From Eggerthellaceae bacterium (GTDB lineage Bacteria > Actinomycetota > Coriobacteriia > Coriobacteriales > Eggerthellaceae), in the NCBI GenBank assembly GCA_900754495.1, contig CAAEDC010000243.1:1-17423 (forward strand): a stretch of 17,423 nt of DNA, written 5' to 3'. Each line of letters opens with the position of its first letter. Within the stretch, counting starts at the first letter, position 1. This document shows, piece by piece, positions 7,611 through 14,735 of the stretch. A model generated the notes under the pieces. It ran no database searches. It saw only the letters and a list, made by a program, of their open reading frames with translations, and was not told where the DNA came from. The translations under genes and the position numbers were made by a program.

Positions 7611-8885
7611 ATGGAACCCCAAACCAGCGTGCAGCCGGATCCCACCACGCAGCCCGCCTCCGATGCGCAGGACAAGCCGAAGCGGAAGATCCCCGTGCTG
7701 TACCGGATCTACGGCCTGTACTGCTTCGTCTCCGCCGCCATCGTGCTGGGTCTCATCATCACGATCACGGTGTTGTCGACAGCCAAGGTCATCGATCTGA
7801 CCGCGGGATCCAACAACGCCTCGCTCACGTTCATCCTCACGGTCATCCAGTTCGTGCTGATGGGCATCGAGGCCGTCGCCATGATCGGCTTCGGCATCTC
7901 GCTTCTGCGCAACCGCCGCCGCCATGCCGCCCAGATGGCCTACGCGCTCATCGCCATCAATATCGTCGGCACGCTCATCGAGATCATGCTGCACGGCTTC
8001 GGCGAGAACCTCATCGGCGCGGGCGTTCAGCTGGCCATCCTCACCATCATCTCCGTCACCGTCGATCCCACGCTGCGCGAAGAGCGCCGTCGCGAGCGCA
8101 TCGAGCGCGACGCCGAGCTGGAGCGCGAGGCGAAGGCGGGCACGCTCGGGCGCGCGAAGGGCGACCGCGGGTTCATCGAGCTCGACTTCTTCAACCTGTT
8201 CTGGGTGTTCGTGGTGTGCTGCTTCCTGGGCCTGGTCATCGAAACGGTCTACCATATGGTCGTCGTCGACCCCGGCGTGTACCAGGATCGCGCCGGCATG
8301 CTGTTCGGCCCCTTCTCGCCCATCTACGGATTCGGCGCGGTGTTGATGACCGTGGCGCTCAACCGTTTCTACAAGTCCAACTTCATCGTCATCTTCCTGG
8401 TGAGCGCGATCATCGGCGGCTTGTTCGAGGCGGCGGTGTCGTGGTTCATGCAGACGGCGTTCGGCGCCGTGGCGTGGGACTACACCGGCTCGACGATCTT
8501 CGGGCTGTTCCCCGACCCCATCGCGGAGATCTTCCACGGACGCACCAGCGCCCTGTTCATGTGCATGTGGGGCGCCCTCGGCTGCGTGTGGATCAAGCTG
8601 TGCCTGCCGTGGCTCCTGAAGCTGATCAACCTCATCCCTTGGAAGGCGCGCTACGGCGTCACGACGCTCTGCGCCGCCTTGATGCTGGTGAACGGCGTCA
8701 TGACGCTCGAGGCGCTCGATTGCTGGTACCAGCGCGAATCGGGCTACCAGCCCACGTCACCGGTCGAAGAGTTCTATGCGAAGAATTTCGACGATGCGTA
8801 CATGGAGCATCGCTTCCAGTCGATGACGATCACGCCGGAACACTCCGTCCGAGTGGACGCAGGAACGGCAAATCCGGCATCGTAA
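7611..8885 (+). CDS. Polytopic membrane protein with ABC_trans_CmpB-type domain (PF06541 family)
   Basis: A 424-residue multi-spanning membrane protein. The N-terminal part (about residues 25-145) has four hydrophobic segments. A highly charged linker follows (about 146-180, many Arg and Glu: REERRRERIERDAELERE). The C-terminal half has four or five more segments, with features recalled from the family annotated as putative ABC transporter type IV: FLGLVIETVYH, LFGPFSPIYGFGAV, GGLFEAAVSWFM, GRTSALFMCMWGALG. No ATPase or substrate-binding partner is nearby, so a transporter role is not supported by context and the family's function is poorly known. The start has AAAGGAA just upstream. The last 56 nt overlap the 3' end of the opposite-strand ATPase gene, an unusual convergent overlap. 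Confidence 0.85.
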   Translation: MEPQTSVQPDPTTQPASDAQDKPKRKIPVLYRIYGLYCFVSAAIVLGLIITITVLSTAKVIDLTAGSNNASLTFILTVIQFVLMGIEAVAMIGFGISLLRNRRRHAAQMAYALIAINIVGTLIEIMLHGFGENLIGAGVQLAILTIISVTVDPTLREERRRERIERDAELEREAKAGTLGRAKGDRGFIELDFFNLFWVFVVCCFLGLVIETVYHMVVVDPGVYQDRAGMLFGPFSPIYGFGAVLMTVALNRFYKSNFIVIFLVSAIIGGLFEAAVSWFMQTAFGAVAWDYTGSTIFGLFPDPIAEIFHGRTSALFMCMWGALGCVWIKLCLPWLLKLINLIPWKARYGVTTLCAALMLVNGVMTLEALDCWYQRESGYQPTSPVEEFYAKNFDDAYMEHRFQSMTITPEHSVRVDAGTANPAS

Positions 8886-9444
8886 GGCCACCCACGACCA
8901 ACGTCAGATCGTCGTCGGTGAGGGGCTTTTGGCTGCGTTCGGGCGCGTTGTATTCCGAGCCTTCCATCACGCGGATCACGCGCGCGGCGTCGGCAAGGGC
9001 CTCGGCGCTTTTGCGCGAGGTCGTCCAATGCTTGACGATGGTGGTCTCGTTGCGGCCGTGCAGGCGCTGGTAGGAGCAGCCGTCCATCAGGCGGCGCACC
9101 AGCAGGATGCCCATCCCCTCCATGCTCGTCAACGCCGGATCGCCCGTCGTGTTGTGGCGGTCCTCCGCGAAGGGATCGAAGGCGCGGCCCTCATCCGAGA
9201 TCAGGATCGACACCGTCGACGCGGCATCGTCGACCGAAACGGTCAGGTCCAAGAACCCGCCGCCGGGGCCGTACGCATAGGAGGAGACGTTGTTGAAAAG
9301 CTCCTCGACGGCAAGGCGCACGTCGTTGCGCGTCTTGAGCGGCATCGAGGTCAAATTCAGCACATCGGAAAGGAAGCGCTGGGCGGCGCGCTCATTGCTC
9401 GCCCGGGCGCCGAAGCGCCGGGTTTCGACGATGCGGTTTCCCAT
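8830..9444 (-). CDS. RsbW/SpoIIAB-like ATP-binding protein (GHKL anti-sigma regulatory kinase family)
   Basis: A 204-residue protein with a HATPase_c_2 fold. The N box is VEELFNNVSSYAYG (about residues 47-60), the G1 box is ISDEGRAFDPF, and the G2 box is MEGMGILLVRRLMD. These are the ATP-binding motifs of RsbW/SpoIIAB-type kinases, which phosphorylate anti-sigma antagonists and bind sigma factors. No sigma factor or STAS antagonist is encoded next to it, so its partner is unknown. The C-terminal 50-60 residues after the ATPase fold have no recognised motif. The ATG at 9444 is supported by a G-rich Shine-Dalgarno (GGAAGGGGGAG) a few bases upstream. The 3' end overlaps the convergent membrane-protein gene by 56 nt. 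The next gene upstream, divergent, is a LytTR regulator. Confidence 0.85.
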   Translation of the reverse strand: MGNRIVETRRFGARASNERAAQRFLSDVLNLTSMPLKTRNDVRLAVEELFNNVSSYAYGPGGGFLDLTVSVDDAASTVSILISDEGRAFDPFAEDRHNTTGDPALTSMEGMGILLVRRLMDGCSYQRLHGRNETTIVKHWTTSRKSAEALADAARVIRVMEGSEYNAPERSQKPLTDDDLTLVVGGLTMPDLPFLRPLGRSVPA

Positions 9445-9767
9445 GCGCTCCCCCTTCCGGCTCCGAGTTTCCGCACGGAGGCCTCGCGCTCGAACAGGCG
9501 CGCAGGCTCCCTACGATGACCCCATCATGATCAAGGTGAGTATACGGAATGGGGCGGCAACCTACCTCCATGGCAGGTATAAATGCCAGCGCTCTCGGCA
9601 CGAACGACCCATCTCGCCAGTTGCGGTCTCGTTTATTTCACCGACGTTCGAAAAGGGCACCGGAGCCCAAGCGGCTGCCAGCCGTCGTCGAGGGCGCCAA
9701 ATCCAGGGTGCTTAGAGCACCTTCGAGGTGACCGATAGCGTACAATTGAACCGAGGAGGTGACACGC
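9445..9767. other. Divergent intergenic region between rsbW-like and LytTR genes
   Basis: This region of 323 nt has no convincing gene. It holds a short inverted repeat, TGGCA (9571-9575) and TGCCA (9584-9588), around a TATAAA; a -10-like TATACT on the minus strand (complement 9539-9544), without a clear -35; and the dyad plus -10 in front of the LytTR gene at 9705-9746. Nothing else stands out. Confidence 0.55.
9705..9746 (+). promoter_or_regulatory. Dyad operator and -10 element of the LytTR gene
   Basis: AGGGTGCT (9705-9712) and AGCACCTT (9716-9723) form an 8-bp inverted repeat (one G-T pair) around TAG. TACAAT (9741-9746) follows 17 nt later, so the dyad's right arm occupies the -35 position, where no TTGACA-like hexamer exists. 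This is the layout expected of an activator or autoregulatory site. GAGGTGAC also occurs twice (9725-9732 and 9756-9763), the second overlapping the ribosome binding site. Confidence 0.4.
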
Positions 9768-10610
9768 ATGTCAGACGATGTTCTTGCCGGAGTCGACAAG
9801 CTCCCCGCGATCGCGCAGCACATCATCGGATCGTACTATTCCAAAAACGTGGGTCCGCTGCTCGACGTGCTCTCCGACGACTGCGTGTTCATCGCCGAGA
9901 CGGGCGCGATCTTCTTCTCGCCCGCCGAACTGCGCGCCGCGGTGGAGGCCAAGACGAACTCGCCGGCGATGATGGTGCGCGAGACCGACTTCCATCTGAT
10001 GGGATCCGAGATCGGAACCTCCGCGATCAAAGGCGCCGTCGTGGTGGGTTCGTACAAGCTCTACAGCAGCCCGCGCGAGCAGATGCTGTTTGCTTCGAGC
10101 CAGGTCATCACCGTGTGCTTCCGTCGCATCGAGACGGAGTGGAAGGCGTTCCACATCCACGTCAGCAACAAGTACTCCGAACCCGTCAGCGAAGAGGTCT
10201 TCCCCGTGAAGACCAGCCGCGAAACGTACGAGTACGTCCGCGAGATCCTGCGCACCGGAACCCGCACGGGCATCCTCCCCTCGCGCATCATGCTCGACAA
10301 CATCGACAACTCCCGCTACGTGAACCCTGACGACATCCTCTACATCGAGGCCGAGGGCAAGCGCAGCATCGTGCACTGCCTGGAGTCGCAGTTCCCGATC
10401 TCGTCGTTGATCAGCGAGGTCGCCAAGCAGATGCCGGGGACGTTCCTGCGCGTCCATCGCAGCTATCTGGTGAACACCGCCCATATCAGCGGCATGCGCA
10501 AATTCATGCTCGAGCTCTCCGACGGCACGGAGATCCCCATCCCCGAACGCCGCTACGGCGAGGTGCGCCGCGAGATCGCGTTGCGCGCCACCGGGGGGCT
10601 GAACGCATAG
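9768..10610 (+). CDS. NTF2-like (SnoaL-like) / LytTR DNA-binding transcriptional regulator
   Basis: A 280-residue two-domain regulator. Residues about 10-137 look like an NTF2/SnoaL-type alpha+beta barrel (YYSKNVGPLLDVLSDDCVFI, then alternating strands ending AFHIHVSNKYSE), probably a ligand-sensing or dimerisation domain. Residues about 172-272 are a LytTR DNA-binding domain, with YVNPDDILYIEAEGKRSIVHC, FLRVHRSYLVNTAHI and a final IPIPERRYGEVRR. There is no response-regulator receiver domain, so it is probably one-component rather than the partner of a histidine kinase. A frame-compatible GTG at 9759 lies inside the Shine-Dalgarno; ATG 9768 is preferred because GAGGAGGT (9753-9760) sits 7 nt before it. 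Signal and targets cannot be read from the sequence. It converges with the shikimate-kinase-like gene, 24 nt away. Confidence 0.88.
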   Translation: MSDDVLAGVDKLPAIAQHIIGSYYSKNVGPLLDVLSDDCVFIAETGAIFFSPAELRAAVEAKTNSPAMMVRETDFHLMGSEIGTSAIKGAVVVGSYKLYSSPREQMLFASSQVITVCFRRIETEWKAFHIHVSNKYSEPVSEEVFPVKTSRETYEYVREILRTGTRTGILPSRIMLDNIDNSRYVNPDDILYIEAEGKRSIVHCLESQFPISSLISEVAKQMPGTFLRVHRSYLVNTAHISGMRKFMLELSDGTEIPIPERRYGEVRREIALRATGGLNA

Positions 10611-10626
10611 GCGGCGGATTCGCCGC
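10611..10626. terminator. Short GC hairpin between convergent genes
   Basis: GCGGCG, GATT loop, CGCCGC fills most of the 24-nt gap between the convergent LytTR and shikimate-kinase-like stop codons. There is no T-tract on either strand, so it would at best be a weak bidirectional terminator. Confidence 0.3.
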
Positions 10627-10634
10627 GCCCCGCT

Positions 10635-11147
10635 CTACGCCTCGATCGCGTCCGCGACCTTGCGGGCGGCGGCAGTGATGCTCAGGTCGTCGACGTCGAC
10701 GGTCACCTCGGCGTACTTCTCGTAAAGGGGCTTGCGCTCGTCGAACAGCTCGCGCAGGCTCATGCCGATGCCGCCCTTGAGGACCACGCCGCGCTCCTGC
10801 AGATCGCTCAGGCGGTGGACAAGCTGCTCGTAGGAGATCTTCAGGTACACCACGGTTCCGATGGAGGCGAGGTGCTTCATCGCCTCGTCGGAGTAGACCG
10901 CGCTGCCGCCGGTGGCGATGACGGTGTGCTCGGCCTCGATCTCGCTCAGGACGTCGTTTTCGACCTGGATGAAGCCGTCGGGGCCGCAGGCGTCGATGAG
11001 CTTCTGCAGCGTCTTGTCGCATTGCTGCTGGATCAGCAGGTCGGCGTCGAGGAAGCGGTAGTTCAGGATCTTGGCCAGCACGATGCCCAGCGTGGACTTG
11101 CCCGCGCCCGGCATGCCGATGAGGATGATGTTGTCGGTTCCCGCCAT
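10635..11147 (-). CDS. Shikimate kinase-like P-loop protein (AroK family, atypical substrate site)
   Basis: A 170-residue P-loop kinase of usual shikimate-kinase length. Seen: Walker A GMPGAGKST (11-19), the FLDAD motif with D34 and D36, a LID-like stretch around SDLQERGVVLK, and the C-terminal DERKPLYEKYAEVTVDV motif typical of AroK. Established: shikimate kinase phosphorylates shikimate with ATP in the chorismate pathway, using Asp of the DxD motif, Arg of FRxxE, the GGG loop and a late Arg. Here FRxxE is F59-I-Q-V-E63, so the substrate-binding Arg is missing, and the GGG loop is T79-G-G-S82. It may therefore be a divergent shikimate kinase or act on another small molecule. No other aro gene is in the window. 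Upstream in-frame codons exist (longer frame to 11639), but ATG 11147 starts exactly where AroK homology begins and has AAAGGG 7 nt before it. Confidence 0.85.
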   Translation of the reverse strand: MAGTDNIILIGMPGAGKSTLGIVLAKILNYRFLDADLLIQQQCDKTLQKLIDACGPDGFIQVENDVLSEIEAEHTVIATGGSAVYSDEAMKHLASIGTVVYLKISYEQLVHRLSDLQERGVVLKGGIGMSLRELFDERKPLYEKYAEVTVDVDDLSITAAARKVADAIEA

Positions 11148-11181
11148 TGCTCCGCCCTTTCCTAGGATTTGCACCGGGGAC

Positions 11182-11187
11182 ACTATA
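11182..11187 (-). promoter_or_regulatory. Possible -10 element for the shikimate-kinase-like gene
   Basis: TATAGT on the minus strand overlaps the stop codon of the upstream DUF2207 gene, 35 nt before the kinase-like start. No convincing -35 precedes it. It could give the kinase-like gene its own transcript in addition to read-through from DUF2207. Confidence 0.25.
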
Positions 11188-13165
11188 CTCCTTCGCGTTT
11201 GGCCGTCGGACGAGAAACCGCCGTTTGGAAGGCGGCGCTTCCGGCGACGGGGGATGCGTCGTGCCACGGCAGCCAGGGATAGTGCGAGGTATCGGAGCGC
11301 TGATGCTCCTGCTCTTGCGCCCGCTCCTGCGCGCCGTCGCGGTCCTCCGCCTCCGCTTCGACCAGCGAGGGGAACCTGCGCTTCAACCCGCGCAGCGCCT
11401 CGTCCGACACGCCGAACAGATACGCGTAGACCATGAGCTCGCCCCAGGTGCCCGCATCGGAGGCAAGCGGCTCGTCGAGCGCCTCCAGGTCGCGCAGCCA
11501 GTTGCGCAGCGCCTTGCATTTGGCGCACAGCTCGTTGCCCTCGACGCTGCGGCGAGGCATGTAGTTGCCCAGAAGGATCAGCCCGATCACCGCGAGGGCG
11601 CCGAACGCCAACGGGGCGTAGCTGCCCGACGCTGCCCACGAGGCGAGCGCGACCACCGCGCCGACGCTCGCGAGGATGAGCGCCCGCACCTGCCAGGTGC
11701 GGCTCATGCGCTCGATGAACGCCTGCTCTTCGAACCTGTCGGAGAGCAGCTTCTGCCAGGCATCCATCGCCTCGTTGAACTCCCGGGGGCGCTGCTTGCC
11801 GAACTCCGCCACGCGCTCGAACGCGAGCGTGTCGCCGCCATCGGCGATCAGGTCGAATAGGATCTCCAGCGCCTTCGCGTCGAGCGGATCAGTCGCCGCA
11901 CGCGCGCCGTGCCGGCGCACAAGCGCGAAACCTCCCCGTCCTTCGCCGTCGGAAGAAGCGGCCCGCACGATCTCGACCGCCCCGAGGTTCGTGAGGCGCA
12001 TCACCGTGGCGACGAAGTCATCCGAGCTGCCGTGCCCCCAGCGCCACAGGCGGCCGATCAACGCGGGATGGATCCCGCTGCCGGGAACGGAGCGCCAGTA
12101 TTCGTCCTTGAACGCCGGCACGCGCTCCTTGCCATGGCGGAGATAGGCGACCAGCCCGATGAGCAGCGCCGCCGCGCAGACGAGCGCGCAGCCGACGATA
12201 TAGGCGAGCGAAAGCGAGTGGCCGCGATTCCCCTGGTCAGCCCACGCTTCCTCTTCGGAGAGCACCGAGGGGAGCTTGATCTCCGTGCGATGCGGCTGGG
12301 CCGTTCCGCTCGGCAGGTTGACGAGCCAATCCGAAGGGAAGACCACGCGCGCCTCGGCGAACGAGTCGCTGGGGACGCGCGGCACCTCGTACACGACGCT
12401 GCCGTCGTCGTTCACCTCGACCACGCCGTCGGCGGGGCCGTGCCCCCACGCGCGCACGTTGTCGCCCGGGACGACCTCCGCGCCCGACGGCACCGGCAGG
12501 CTCACGGTCAACGTCACGTTTTCGGAGTCGACGCCCCATTGGCCGTCGATGAAACGCCAGCTCACCTCGCCGATATCGGAATACGCGGTCACTCCGTTGG
12601 CCACCGTGTAGTCGAGCTCGATAAGACGCTGCTCGTCGGTGGCGCCGAAGAACACGTACACGGTGTTGCGCGCCTGGTCGTACGAATAGGCGTCGCGACC
12701 CGGGCCTCCCCCGTCGCGCCACGACAGGACGAAGGGGACCTGGCTGAGAATCTGGGGGTACCCGGAATTCTGGCCGTCGGCGCTCATCGCCGCCACGCGG
12801 ACGGAGTTGATGGTCAGCCCGTCGGACGGCAGCCCGTTGAGCGTCCACTTCACCACCGTCGCCGAGCCCTCGAAGCTGAACGTGCGCTGGTCGATGATGT
12901 TGAGCGAGCCGTCGGTTTCCGCCTGGGCGGCGATATTGACGGAGGAGATCGTGAAGGATTCGGCATGCGCCGGAAGGGGGCGCGCGATCGCGATCGCGCA
13001 GGAGAGGATCGCGGCGGCGAGCATCGCGAAAAGGACTGCCGCGACGCGACGCGCAGACGCAGCGGATGCGCCGCTTGCGGCCGTCGCGCCCCGCAGCAGG
13101 GAGCGCGTCCGAGCATCACCCGACAAGCTGCGGTGATTCTGCGAAGCAGGGAGGTTTTGAGCCAT
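11183..13165 (-). CDS. DUF2207 domain-containing membrane protein
   Basis: A 660-residue protein of the DUF2207 type. A long basic N-region is followed by a hydrophobic core (about 41-61) and AHA-ES, a plausible signal peptidase I site after residue 68. An extracellular beta-rich domain follows (about 70-310; QRTFSFEGSATVVKWTLNGLP, a recurrent DUF2207 pattern). One transmembrane helix lies at about 317-340, a cytoplasmic region contains VPGSGIHPALIGRLWRWG and a DDFVATVMRLTNLGAVEI winged-helix-like segment, and a helix pair lies at about 489-533. The end is acidic, then Gln/Glu-rich. The domain order matches the family, whose function is unknown. AAGGAG lies 5 nt upstream of ATG 13165. Downstream, after 35 nt and on the same strand, is the shikimate-kinase-like gene. 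Confidence 0.87.
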   Translation of the reverse strand: MAQNLPASQNHRSLSGDARTRSLLRGATAASGASAASARRVAAVLFAMLAAAILSCAIAIARPLPAHAESFTISSVNIAAQAETDGSLNIIDQRTFSFEGSATVVKWTLNGLPSDGLTINSVRVAAMSADGQNSGYPQILSQVPFVLSWRDGGGPGRDAYSYDQARNTVYVFFGATDEQRLIELDYTVANGVTAYSDIGEVSWRFIDGQWGVDSENVTLTVSLPVPSGAEVVPGDNVRAWGHGPADGVVEVNDDGSVVYEVPRVPSDSFAEARVVFPSDWLVNLPSGTAQPHRTEIKLPSVLSEEEAWADQGNRGHSLSLAYIVGCALVCAAALLIGLVAYLRHGKERVPAFKDEYWRSVPGSGIHPALIGRLWRWGHGSSDDFVATVMRLTNLGAVEIVRAASSDGEGRGGFALVRRHGARAATDPLDAKALEILFDLIADGGDTLAFERVAEFGKQRPREFNEAMDAWQKLLSDRFEEQAFIERMSRTWQVRALILASVGAVVALASWAASGSYAPLAFGALAVIGLILLGNYMPRRSVEGNELCAKCKALRNWLRDLEALDEPLASDAGTWGELMVYAYLFGVSDEALRGLKRRFPSLVEAEAEDRDGAQERAQEQEHQRSDTSHYPWLPWHDASPVAGSAAFQTAVSRPTAKREGV

Positions 13166-13173
13166 GATGCTCC

Positions 13174-13202
13174 TTGCAAGTTCTGTATGGTCACGGTATC
13201 AT
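13174..13202 (+). promoter_or_regulatory. Promoter of tRNA-Ser
   Basis: TTGCAA (13174-13179) and TATCAT (13197-13202) are separated by exactly 17 nt, predicting a start about 13209, some 17 nt before the tRNA. It overlaps the 5' leader of the divergent DUF2207 gene. Confidence 0.6.
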
Positions 13203-13215
13203 AGGCAACCGCACC

Positions 13216-13221
13216 ATTATA
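13216..13221 (-). promoter_or_regulatory. Possible -10 element of the DUF2207 gene
   Basis: A perfect TATAAT on the minus strand lies 50 nt before ATG 13165. Its -35 position would fall inside tRNA-Ser and shows no TTGACA-like hexamer. If used, transcription would cross the tRNA-Ser promoter. Confidence 0.35.
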
Positions 13222-13225
13222 GTAC

Positions 13226-13316
13226 GGAGAAGTGACCGAGAGGCCGAAGGTGCTCGCCTGCTAAGTGAGTATACCCCACAAGGGTATCCGGGGTTCGAAT
13301 CCCCGCTTCTCCGCCA
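13226..13316 (+). tRNA. tRNA-Ser (anticodon GCT)
   Basis: A 91-nt class II tRNA. The acceptor GGAGAAG (13226-13232) pairs with CTTCTCC (13306-13312). The anticodon stem is CTCGC/GTGAG with loop CTGCTAA, giving anticodon GCT at 13260-13262. The long variable arm ATACCCCACAAGGGTAT pairs on itself. The T arm is CGGGG-TTCGAAT-CCCCG. The discriminator is G and CCA is encoded (13314-13316). The gene is the apparent integration site of the element to its right. Confidence 0.96.
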
Positions 13317-14733
13317 GTCGACAGTTACGCGAACCCCCATCAGATTCAGCCTGGTGGGGGTTCTTTTTTATGCCGTCGAACGAGAACGCGACGCGCATCT
13401 CCCCCGCCTCCCTGTCGAGCACGACGCGGTCCACGAACAGGCGCACGGCCTCCAGCTGGTCGGAACGGCCCATGAGCCTGCGCACCCAGAACTCCGCCCG
13501 CTCTTCGTCGACCATGGCGCACGACAGCTCCATCTCAGCGAGCGACGCCTCAAGCTCCTCCCTCTCGTCGGCCAGCTGCCCGAGCTTGGCGGCCACCGCG
13601 TCGACGGCCCCCGTCTTGGCGGCGAGGTCGACCACGCGCGACTGCTCGCGCGCGTTCTGCTCCAGCCGCTTGCGCGTCGCGTCCGCGGCGGCGATGGAGT
13701 CCGCCATCTCCTCGGCCTGCGCGGCCATCACCATGGCCACGATGGCCTCCACGGCGTCGTCGTCCGCGGCGATCACGTCGGCGGCGGCCTTGGCCACGGC
13801 GTCCTCCAGCACGTGCTGCGGCACCTGGTGGCCCGTCGCCGGGCAGCGGTAGTACGTGTACTTCCTGCCCGACTTCCCGTGGCCGCTGCTTGACTGGTAG
13901 CGGTGGCCCTCCGCGTCGAACAGCTTGCCGGAAAGCAGGTACTCCATGGTGCTGCGCCTCCTCCTCGCGCGGGCGGCGAGCATCCCCTGCACGCCCTCGA
14001 ACAGCTCGCCGTCGACTATGGCGGGCATGCCGCCCTCCACGCGCGTCTGCCCGTAGCTGTACACGCCCCGGTACTTCTCCAGGCGCAGGCTTTTGCTGAT
14101 GAAGCCGACGGACAGCGGCTTGCCCATCTTCGTGCGCGCCTCCGGCATGGCCGCCGCTATCTCGGGCATGCTCGCGCCGTCCGCGTACATGCGGAACATG
14201 CGGCGCACCACGGCGGCCTCCTCCTCGTTCACGCGGTAATAGCCGTCATCGCCGAGGTCGTAGCCGTACGTGCGCACGCCGTTGTGCTTGCACTTCATGG
14301 CGTTGCCCAGCTGGCCGCGCTTGACGTTCTCCGCCAGGGCCACGCTGTAGTACTCGGCCAGGCCCTCCAGCATCGACTCCAGCAGGATGGACTCGGGGCC
14401 GTCGCCGACGGCCTCCGTGGCGCTGCGAAGCTCCACGCCGCAGCGGCGCAGCTTCGCCTTGTACACGGCCGCGTCGTAGCGGTTGCGCGCGAAGCGGTCC
14501 AGCTTGTACACGTACACGACGTCGAACAGCCCGCTGCCGGCGTCGGCCACCATGCGCAAAAAGCCGTCGCGCCCCTCGGCCGAGCGGCCCGTGGTGGCGT
14601 CGTCGTGGTACAGGCGCGCGACGCTCAGGCCGTCGCGCTCGGCGGCCTGGCGGCACACGCGCACCTGGTCCTCGATGGACTCCTCGCGCTGTCCCGCGCT
14701 GCTGTACCTGGCGTATATGACGGCGTTGGCCAC
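13261..14733 (-). CDS. Large serine recombinase (integrase) whose frame ends inside tRNA-Ser
   Basis: A 490-codon serine integrase. The N-terminal resolvase domain (about residues 4-145) has YARYSS with likely nucleophile S11, then QREESIEDQ, YHDDATTGRSAEGRDGF, VYVYKLDRFARNRYD and LLESMLEGLAEYYS. A recombinase domain follows (about 160-255), then LLSGKLF (267-272), where the zinc ribbon should begin. However, positions 273 and 276, normally Cys, are Asp and Gly, and only C297 (YYRC) remains. A coiled coil lies at about 340-410. The last 36 or so codons (from IKKN) are specified by the tRNA-Ser terminator and the tRNA itself (RGFEPRIP is a tRNA shadow), so the true protein C-terminus was probably altered by integration. 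GTG 14733 is supported by GGAGGAGG 8 nt upstream, located within the last codons of the repressor gene, two bases after whose stop it begins. Confidence 0.88.
   Translation of the reverse strand: MANAVIYARYSSAGQREESIEDQVRVCRQAAERDGLSVARLYHDDATTGRSAEGRDGFLRMVADAGSGLFDVVYVYKLDRFARNRYDAAVYKAKLRRCGVELRSATEAVGDGPESILLESMLEGLAEYYSVALAENVKRGQLGNAMKCKHNGVRTYGYDLGDDGYYRVNEEEAAVVRRMFRMYADGASMPEIAAAMPEARTKMGKPLSVGFISKSLRLEKYRGVYSYGQTRVEGGMPAIVDGELFEGVQGMLAARARRRRSTMEYLLSGKLFDAEGHRYQSSSGHGKSGRKYTYYRCPATGHQVPQHVLEDAVAKAAADVIAADDDAVEAIVAMVMAAQAEEMADSIAAADATRKRLEQNAREQSRVVDLAAKTGAVDAVAAKLGQLADEREELEASLAEMELSCAMVDEERAEFWVRRLMGRSDQLEAVRLFVDRVVLDREAGEMRVAFSFDGIKKNPHQAESDGGSRNCRLAEKRGFEPRIPLWGILT
13300..13380. 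other. Probable left attachment junction (attL-like) at tRNA-Ser
   Basis: The tRNA-Ser 3' end, its terminator and the recombinase 3' end are packed together, the usual picture at one end of an element integrated at a tRNA gene. The exact crossover cannot be fixed because the other junction is outside the window. It lies probably between the tRNA 3' end and the point near 13370 where recombinase-like sequence begins. Confidence 0.5.
13331..13369 (+). terminator. Rho-independent terminator of tRNA-Ser
   Basis: GAACCCCCATCAG (13331-13343) pairs with CTGGTGGGGGTTC (13351-13363) with one G-T pair and a 7-nt loop, followed by TTTTTT (13364-13369). The same DNA, read on the other strand, encodes part of the recombinase C-terminus. 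Confidence 0.9.
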
Positions 14734-14735
14734 TG

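Noticed and set aside
11148..11639. N-terminal extension of the shikimate-kinase-like frame
   Set aside because: Out-of-frame reading of the DUF2207 3' end; homology and a ribosome binding site both place the start at 11147.
13218..13223. Plus-strand TATAGT just before tRNA-Ser as its -10
   Set aside because: Only 2 nt from the mature tRNA 5' end, so transcription would begin inside the tRNA; the TTGCAA-17-TATCAT promoter upstream fits better.
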